The notes under the pieces were generated by a model. It had not been told where the DNA came from. It did no database searches and worked only from the letters and a program-made list of their open reading frames with translations. Positions 56,967-64,000 of a DNA stretch of 64,000 bases are shown here, in pieces. Positions within the stretch are counted from its first letter, which is position 1; the number at the start of each line of letters is the position of its first letter. Source of the stretch: Planoprotostelium fungivorum (taxonomy: Eukaryota; Evosea; Variosea; Cavosteliida; Cavosteliaceae); NCBI GenBank assembly GCA_003024175.1, contig MDYQ01000269.1, positions 108,502-172,501 of the forward strand. The letters are read 5' to 3'. The position numbers and the translations under genes were made by a program.

Positions 56967-59900
56967 ATGCAGGGGGTTATAGTCCTGTGCCTGATCGTCT
57001 CTGGCATCGTTGGTCAGATCGTGCCGAAGAACGTCAGCTACTCGGTGAAGGATGTGAACTTTCGATTGGCCTCTCTTAACTTTGCCACGGTTCAGGTGAG
57101 AGTCTGCATGCAATTCTGATCGTCTTTATAACTGTAGATCTATGTCTTCTCATCTGTCTTCCATCATTTTTCGGGGCAGTTGTATTGATTCTTCTCAACA
57201 GTTGGAATATGACGAGCCATTGTATTTGCTAAAATCGACCCACTGCCCCGCATATGATCCTTCCACTGCCACACCTTCCACAAGTTGTGTCTGTGACTAT
57301 ACAGCCACTTCTGGGAACAATTCTTGTTCTATTTGTACAAATGTGAGTCGATCGCATCGTTTTCTAATCGGCTAAAACGGCTTAGTGCGATCTCTCAATC
57401 TGCTCGACGAAAGACAAATTTCGAGTAGCCACTCTCAACACCCCACAGAAGTTCTCTTCTCAGGATGGTGTTGATGTTTACATGTTATACATTCCATCAG
57501 CAGGACCCGCCCTTCACATCCAGGGAGAAACCGAGTCCGGTGCCATTCGAATCGGAGTCAACGTTGGCAAACACAGCAGCAACTCAACCGTATGTATCAT
57601 CCCATCATAACATATCATATCATCTGCCAGACCGACATGTATGAAAACGGATGTTGACACAGAAGCAGTGGTATTCGGAGACTGCCGCAGCCAATCAGAT
57701 CGTCATCTGTCCATCTCATTCCGCATACGCCCCCGGCACCTACTTCATCTCGGTGAACAGCCCCTTCGGCCCCAGCTCTTATCGTCTCACTATTCGCAAC
57801 GTCGCTCTGCCCCTTCCCTCTCAAATCCCCGTGAGTCTCTTTCATCTCATACAACCTGTTCCCTGTCCACTGATCCTCCATCACAGACCGATGTACCTTG
57901 CACGAGCGATTCCAATGGTATATGCCTTCCAGCCAATCAACCCATTCTCATCTCATCCAATACGACGTATCAGATGTACTACAAGTACAACTTTCGAGGC
58001 TGCCACACGGTGAGTGGAAAACTCGACGAAAACTCGACTCGTAACACGTCATCAGTTCTCCCTGGGAGCTCACGTGGAGTCCCTCGGTGGTGACGCCGAC
58101 ATCTACATGTCTTTCGACACACCACAGACGTACTCTGCCACGAACGATTACTCTTCGTACAATTCGGGCGACGATTATGGTGAGCGAAATTTCGCTCGAA
58201 TTTCTCACTCTCGCGGCAGGCACCATCCGAGGCTGTTCTCCCGCCAATTCCACTGGAACACTGTACGTAACGGTAGATCTGTGGTATCTGCCGCCTCAGG
58301 GCAATCTACAGATCCAGCTCTCGCTGGCCACCGTCTTCACAAACTCTTCACTGTGGAACATGTCCCTCGGTGGTATGCTGTATTACGATTCAGCAAACCA
58401 GCTGCTCAGCTCTTACAAGTTGATTTTGGCGGGAAATGAGTACTACAGCATGTGAGTCGAGGGGCGACGTGAAGGAGAAACTGACTCGTTGTAGATCGTG
58501 GTTGGACCTCCCCGCGGTAATTGAAAAGATCTCCAAAATCTCGCTGACATTTCCAGACCTACGCCATACCGCACTCACCCTCCGTGGTGCCCTTCTACCC
58601 CATGCCCCTCGGATTTCAATCTCTCACGACACTGACACAGAACTACAACCCGTCAGATCTGTCTTCCCACAAAATCTCCATCGCCGTGCTACTCAACTAC
58701 CAACTCATCGATGGACCTGCTATCACCAATTTCATAGAAGATCAGATTCGATCGATGACGTGAGCTCATCCTCCATCACATCATCTTCCGTCATCTTGCA
58801 TCATCTTGCATCATCTTGCATCACATCATCTTGCATCGCATCACATCATGATGAGTGGATCTGATGAACGAACAGATTCAAGATGGGATACACCGTAGTG
58901 GGTGCCAGCGGTAGAGGTATAGCCGGTGGTGTGTCGGTACAGAGGGAGACCGTACCGCAGTGCGTCTATTCAGACTACATCACAGCCTCGCAGAAGGTGA
59001 ACCCCTCGTTGTGTACAACGTCACAAATGATGACGTCATCAGATCTACAACTTGACATCCGTCGAGCAGCAGACGTCCAACACCGATCTCATAGACGATT
59101 CGGAATTCCTGATTTCCGTCATCCAATATTCGGACGACTACAACGGCTGCAAGCAGCTCCTCAACGGTTTAGTTCGAGTCAACACGACCAAAGTTCCACA
59201 GTTCAGCGAGGCTTGTGGACTGTTACCAACAGATAAGGACTTCTCTCTCGACCCCTGCTGTTACGTGTTAGGCAAGTGGGGCGGCGTCTGCAGACCCAGA
59301 AACGTCACGGCCATATTGGATACCCTATCGCTCGACGATTCCGCCCTACAGTGAGTCTACAACGTTGTAGACGAGCTCAATTTGAACAGGCAATATGGAT
59401 CCGGCGAGTGTGTCGCTGCCGTTCTGAACGATTACGTCAGTGTCTCGCAAGATGCGTGTGCACCTCCCGAACAGAACGTCACGGTCAATCTGTACGCAAG
59501 CTACCGACAGTGCAAAGAAAACAATTACGGCACGCTCAATCTACAATGCCACCAGGACTCGGATTGTTCGTTCTACAACTCGACGTGTAACGTATTGACG
59601 AGACAGTGTAGAGTGGACAGAGCGGCGCTGGTGGGGTCTTTCGAAAGAGTGAAGACTGAAGAAAACAATAGGCGAGAAGCTTCACGGTATGTCTCGTGAA
59701 CAGCATGGAAGAGACATGGTTGTACCAGGCCAAGGACATATTGGGTGTGTCTCAGAGCCTCTCCAAATCAGACTTGTCTTCCTTTCTCCTGTCCAAAGTC
59801 AACTCGCCCGGCTGTTACGACCCTTCCGTCGGGTGAGATGTCACGTAGATCTCACGGAGATTTCGACTTACGTAACTACAGCTCCATCAGTGATCTAGAC

Positions 59901-62900
59901 AGAGCGTACAAATTGAAGGGGTCAGACAGTCTCGCCTGTGATTTCGTCACCTGTGAGGACAACAGCTGTGCACAAGAAGAGACGACCTGCATGTTACAGG
60001 ACATCAACCACCTCTTCTACTGGCTGCAAGAGACATCCTACGACGAGGTGAGAGGGAGACTGATGACGTCATCTGACGTCACACGACAGAGCAGCTGTCT
60101 CGAACAGTACTACTGTAATTACGATCGCACCTTGTGTGATGGAAATCGGGCGGATTGTGTGGCTCGTTGTAACGAGACCGATTTCTGTGGCTGGACTGAA
60201 GACGGTTACCACTACAACACGGTCGCCGCAGGTGAAAAGACAGAGAGAGGTTTTCACTCGATTGAACGTGGTTCAGACAATTCCACCGTGTGTTCATCCA
60301 TGGTCGCTTGCATCACACAAGAATCTTCCAACCAGACCGTTCGATTCGATTTATCCGAGGCTGCTTGTAATTCGACGTACACTTGTACCACCAATTCCAG
60401 CATCACTGACGCCACGACCTGTCTGGTGATCCACCCCCTTTGATGACGTCATGACACGTCACAGAATCACGGTCACTGCAGTCTAAACGATTTCTTGTCC
60501 CCACTCGGCGGCTGCGTCATCGCTCGCACCATCGTGACCCTCGATTCCGTCTTTTCCAATTCGTTTCCACTTCCATACTGCAACAGCAGAGACCTCATCA
60601 GCATCCCCCAAGCTTGCATCAACCCCGAGCTGAGTGAATCGCAGTGCGATTCCGTCGGCGGAAATTGGGTGGAACCCATCTACAACGAGGCAGCCTGCAC
60701 CGCCGAATACGCATGCTACCAGGTGCGACGTCGTATGACGTCATCTCACACATCGTCTCACTCATCGTCTCACCCATCATCTCACTCGTCATCAGTTGTC
60801 CAATCGTCAATTGAGTGGTCCACACTTTTTCGGGACCACTTATGCTTTCTCGAATCAGAAGAACGCGGTAGACTGTGTGGCTGCCGGTGGCGATTGGAGG
60901 TCGAAATACACTTGGACGGCGGGAAAATGGGTCCCGGGCACGGCACGTAAGCTCCAGTGGACTGGAGCTGCCGTGGGACGATCTTACGTGTGGAACAACA
61001 CGGTCAATTTCTTGAAGATGCAGAACTTGTACTTTTCTTTCGGAGGGGCTCAGGTGAGAAATCTTTTCGTTGGAATTCGTTTGAAGAGTTGCACAGCAAG
61101 CGGCGGACTCTTTATCGGTGCCCTTCTGTCAGAGGACGGTATCGCAGAGTTACATCGATACGGTCGCCTGCTCTCATCAGTCGTCAACGGCCGACAACTG
61201 CTTCCAGAACATATCGAAACCCGTCTTGAACGTCGCCAGGTGATCTTGTCAACCACCACACGTGTCACTGTGTCATCGCGAACTACAAATTCGTTGTAGA
61301 GAAGATAATATTTATTCTATAGTAAATTGATTTATATCGAATCATCTCTGATGAGACGATAGAGTCTGCACCCACACGGAGAATTCAGTCGAATTACCCG
61401 GCTTCGCCGAAGTGACGTTCTACAACGACGCCGACGCCGACGCCGTGTGTTCCAGCGTCTCGCTGTACAAGGTGACGACATTTCCGCGAGATTTCATCTG
61501 AATCTCGAATCCAGATTCCCATGTCATACTACAGGGGCACTGTACAGCAGACGCTGGCCAGCAGTTTCATCTCCTTTGGTAACAATGTAGAATTTGCAGT
61601 GCAGAACCAACACGATGCGACCGTCGCCGCGTGAGGATCAGAATGTCCACAAATTCCACGCGACTCACCCTTCGCAGTCTCCAAGGCGACGGACTGTACT
61701 ACACTACAACGAGCCAGATCGAAATACCACCCCAGATCTGCCTGCCCGTCACCTCTCCTGTCATGTCTTACGATGTGTGGGACTTTGCTTCTCTGGACGT
61801 GAACAACAATCTCGTACCAATGGGACTCAACAACGTCTTCCTGATGAATTACACCGGTGAGAGGATGGAGAGAGAAGGAGGTCTGATGGAAATAGATACA
61901 AGGAGTGGACAGTTGGTGTACCGTCTGTGTGCAGAGGTGCAAGATTACGTCATGAGAGAGGGTGTCTTTCCGATCTCTCGTATCCGAAATTGGGCCACCG
62001 TCTCCACGCAACGTCTCAATTTCACTTCGTTCGTGTGAGTTTCACTTTCATTCGTTCACTTTCATTCCATTCATTCACTTTCATTTGCATTCCAAATTAA
62101 ACTTCGATCATTTCGATTTTATCCTGACTGTTAAACCGCAGGCTGTCCAATTTCTTGGGCGCTCTGTTTTTCATGGCCATGTTCATCAGCGTCTTGTGCA
62201 TCGGTATTGCCATCTATTCCGTCGTGAAATTAGACCACGGTTGGATGGTCACAGACACCGTCTTAGTCTTCGTCACCCTCTTTGTATTGAGTGAGTCTCA
62301 TTCTCTTCAAAACATCCGCTGACCCTGTCAGTCCGCGGTATCTCTTTCTTCATCCTACCTTACTACGTGTTGAACTCCACCGTGGACTATTTCCTCTCTG
62401 CTCTACCCACTTTCCTCTTCTTCACCTCCTTCTCTACCATCCTGTCTTACTGGTACGTCTGAAAGAAACGAAAAACAACTCACGATGCACGCCAGGGTGG
62501 TCATGAGCAGCCGAAAGAATTTCACGGCAGACGTGAACCTCTTGGTGAGGTATGGAACAGTCATCAACGCAGTCATCAACGGTATTCTCTACACGATTCT
62601 CATCGTTCTCATTATCTTGTTCGCATCACTCGTGCACACACCCAAGGCCCTCTGCGGTGGATTGGTGCTGCCTTCCATCTACAATGCACAGAGGACTTCG
62701 AGGGTGAGATGTGTGATCGACGCATGTGATGCTGATGATGAGACAGATCTTGTCCTTGGTCTACGCCAGCGTGACGTCTATGGTGTCTCTCGTGTTTGGA
62801 CTCCTCTTCTTGTATTACGGAGCTCAGATTGTCAGAGGTGATGAACGAGATGGGAAGATGTGATGTCATCTGATGTGATGCCAGGCGTCTCTTTCAGCTC

Positions 62901-63345
62901 TCGAAACAATTCGAACCGTTCTCGCATGGGACTGATGACCATCTCATTTTCCGTCTGTTTTATTCTCCACTGTCCGTTCATCCTGTGAGGATCATCATCC
63001 TCCATCCATCACTGACACAACTGCAGCCTCATTGCTGTCTTTTCAGAGAACCCCAAACCTTTCTTCTCTTTCTTTGGCCTCATCGTGACAGAGATCCTTC
63101 CTGTGTCTGTCTTCCTCCTTCTCAACAACCGACTGCTGGCAGCCAAACACATGCTCTCATCGTCTGGCCGATCTGTGCCAACATCAAATATGTCCCCCAT
63201 TCCAATCAGTCGCAGGCCTCATTCGGAAGAGGTATCCATGAGGCACATCACCATCACAAAATCAGAGCAGACCATCATGCGATCAGAGAGTCTGCCCAGC
63301 ATTGAAACTGCCATGGATGAACAAGCCACCACATTGGAAGAATAA
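56967..63345 (+). CDS. Very large ectodomain fused to TOM1/THH1-like seven-helix receptor region
   Basis: Some 25 exons. Signal peptide MQGVIVLCLIVSGIVGQIVP. The ectodomain of roughly 1,400 residues is Asn-glycosylation rich. It includes a jelly-roll-like piece (GTYFISVNSPFGPSSYRLTI), several cysteine-rich blocks (CVYSDYITAS, CQHQD-type, CNYDRTLCDGNRADCVARC) and a repeated NSTCxVLTRQC-like pattern. The last 350 residues hold seven hydrophobic helices: LSNFLGALFFMAMFISVLC, VTDTVLVFVTLFVLI, YFLSALPTFLFFTSFSTILS, ILYTILIVLIILFASLV and others, ending in a Ser/Thr-rich cytoplasmic tail with RRPHSEEVSMRH. The helix wording recalls the THH1/TOM1/TOM3 and GPR137-like fold. It could be an adhesion-type receptor. 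That the ectodomain and helices are one gene rests on unbroken splicing; a split near 61310 (AT-rich intron) is the alternative. Confidence 0.7.
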
Positions 63346-63519
63346 ACTTTGTGTACAGGATGTTTGGATCTTTTGCACAAGGGTAGAATTTAAGTATCAG
63401 GGATTACACCAGATTTTTTAAACAGTTTCGCTACAGAAATTACAAAAACGCTATATGCAAAACAGGCTTGTAGCAAAAACGTTTTGATCAGGTTTTATGT
63501 GATCCAAAACTCTCCCTTC

Positions 63520-63718
63520 TGTTATGGTTGGATGATCTCACTCTTGATAGTAGGGCAAAGGATTCACGAAGATGGGCAACTTGGATAGTTTGTGTACGAG
63601 ACCTCTCCTTTTGGATGGGCTTCGAACAATCCCTTTTTATTACACAATACAATTGTAGACCGTTAAATCAATTCCTTTTCTCGTCGATATTCCTTCTCTA
63701 CAACGTAGCGTCATAACA
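63520..63718 (-). mobile_element. 3' LTR of a Ty3/gypsy-type element
   Basis: A 199-base unit bounded by TGTTATG (minus-strand start) and CATAACA (minus-strand end), i.e. short terminal inverted repeats TG...CA as in LTRs. It lies directly after the chromodomain ORF on the minus strand, with a polypurine-like aaggggaca just before its start. Inside, gtgtaataaaaaggg is a possible polyadenylation region. Only this one LTR is in the window, so LTR identity cannot be used for dating. Confidence 0.7.
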
Positions 63719-63739
63719 TTGTCCCCTTGATCCAGCGGA

Positions 63740-64000
63740 TCAGTTCTTGCGCTTCCTCTTGGATGTGGTGACGCGAGCGGTCCTTGCCTTGAAATCTGCC
63801 ACCAGGTCTGGGCTATTAGACAGGTTGTCCTCAGGTAACCACAAATTCTCCTCTGGACCATAACCTTTCCAGCTTACAAGATATTGGGTCTTCCCATATC
63901 GCTTTTGTACATCCAAGATCGCCTCGACCTCGTATTCTTGTTCACCGTCAATTACAACAGGAGGTGGAGCTGGTCTCTTTCGACCTACCAATGTGTTCTC
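63740..64000 (-). mobile_element. Chromodomain C-terminus of a chromovirus pol polyprotein (truncated by window edge)
   Basis: The frame runs open to the window end. It encodes a proline-rich lead (KRPAPPPVVIDGEQ), then a chromodomain: YEVEAILDVQKRYG, KTQYLVSWKGYGPEENLW, LPEDNLSNSPDLVADF, and a basic end (TTSKRKRKN). Chromodomains at the integrase C-terminus define the chromovirus branch of Ty3/gypsy retrotransposons and help target insertion to chromatin. The element's pol and gag continue beyond the window. It was inserted in convergent orientation about 170 bases after the end of the large 7TM gene. Confidence 0.85.

Overview
The window is a stretch of nuclear DNA from a compact, intron-rich microbial eukaryote. 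Almost every gene is broken by short GT-AG introns, mostly about 30-80 nt and a few close to 20-31 nt. Genes lie on both strands a few hundred bases apart or less. The gene content fits a free-living amoeboid protist, with Amoebozoa (a protosteloid/variosean type) as my best guess: a Dictyostelium-style LRR-Roc-COR-kinase (Roco) protein, CAP/PR-1 and GPI-type surface proteins, an OPT transporter, bacterial-looking GAF-PAS sensors and a minor-spliceosome protein. I cannot assign a species from sequence alone. No tRNA, rRNA or CRISPR array was seen. Exon joins were worked out by eye from splice signals, reading frame and family resemblance, so individual boundaries can be wrong by a few bases.

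Layout, left to right. 0-10 kb: a SAM methyltransferase, a USP53/54-type ubiquitin hydrolase, a large GPI-type surface glycoprotein, exosome subunit RRP46 (minus) and a secreted propeller-like protein (minus). 10-15 kb: a CUE-domain protein (minus), a CAP/PR-1 protein and a LIM-domain protein. 15-22 kb: one large LRR-Roc-COR-kinase gene. 22-30 kb: a PHO84-like phosphate transporter, a CH-like/coiled-coil protein, an intronless secreted cysteine-rich protein (minus), a degenerate USP gene (minus) and an orphan gene. 30-37 kb: two tandem GAF-PAS sensor-like genes (minus) and the ER ubiquitin ligase HRD1 carrying a C-terminal UIM (minus). 37-47 kb: a spartin-like MIT/senescence protein, a prolyl-4-hydroxylase-like dioxygenase (minus), a coiled-coil protein, a type II membrane dipeptidyl peptidase (minus), PEX11, mitochondrial bL33 (minus) and a possible small gene. 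47-57 kb: a four-module PAN-like/GH128 secreted glucanase, the U11/U12 snRNP 35K protein, a class I phosphatidylinositol transfer protein (minus) and an OPT transporter. 57-64 kb: a very large ectodomain fused to a TOM1/THH1-like seven-helix region, then the 3' end of a Ty3/gypsy chromovirus with its LTR (minus).

The genes do not form one pathway. Several concern ubiquitin (USP53/54-like, CUE, degenerate USP, HRD1-UIM). Several others build or expose the cell surface and secretome (GPI glycoprotein, CAP, propeller, PAN-GH128, DPP, giant 7TM).

The least ordinary signals are these. (1) A paralogous pair of GAF-PAS proteins resembles the input half of bacterial sensor kinases but has no output domain. 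(2) HRD1 has an alternative-frame terminal exon encoding a UIM. (3) U11/U12-35K implies U12-type splicing. (4) One USP copy has eroded its Cys box and carries paired frame disruptions. (5) Recurring short introns end in CGTTGTAG, while longer introns are filled with self-complementary GATCATGATC-like sequence.
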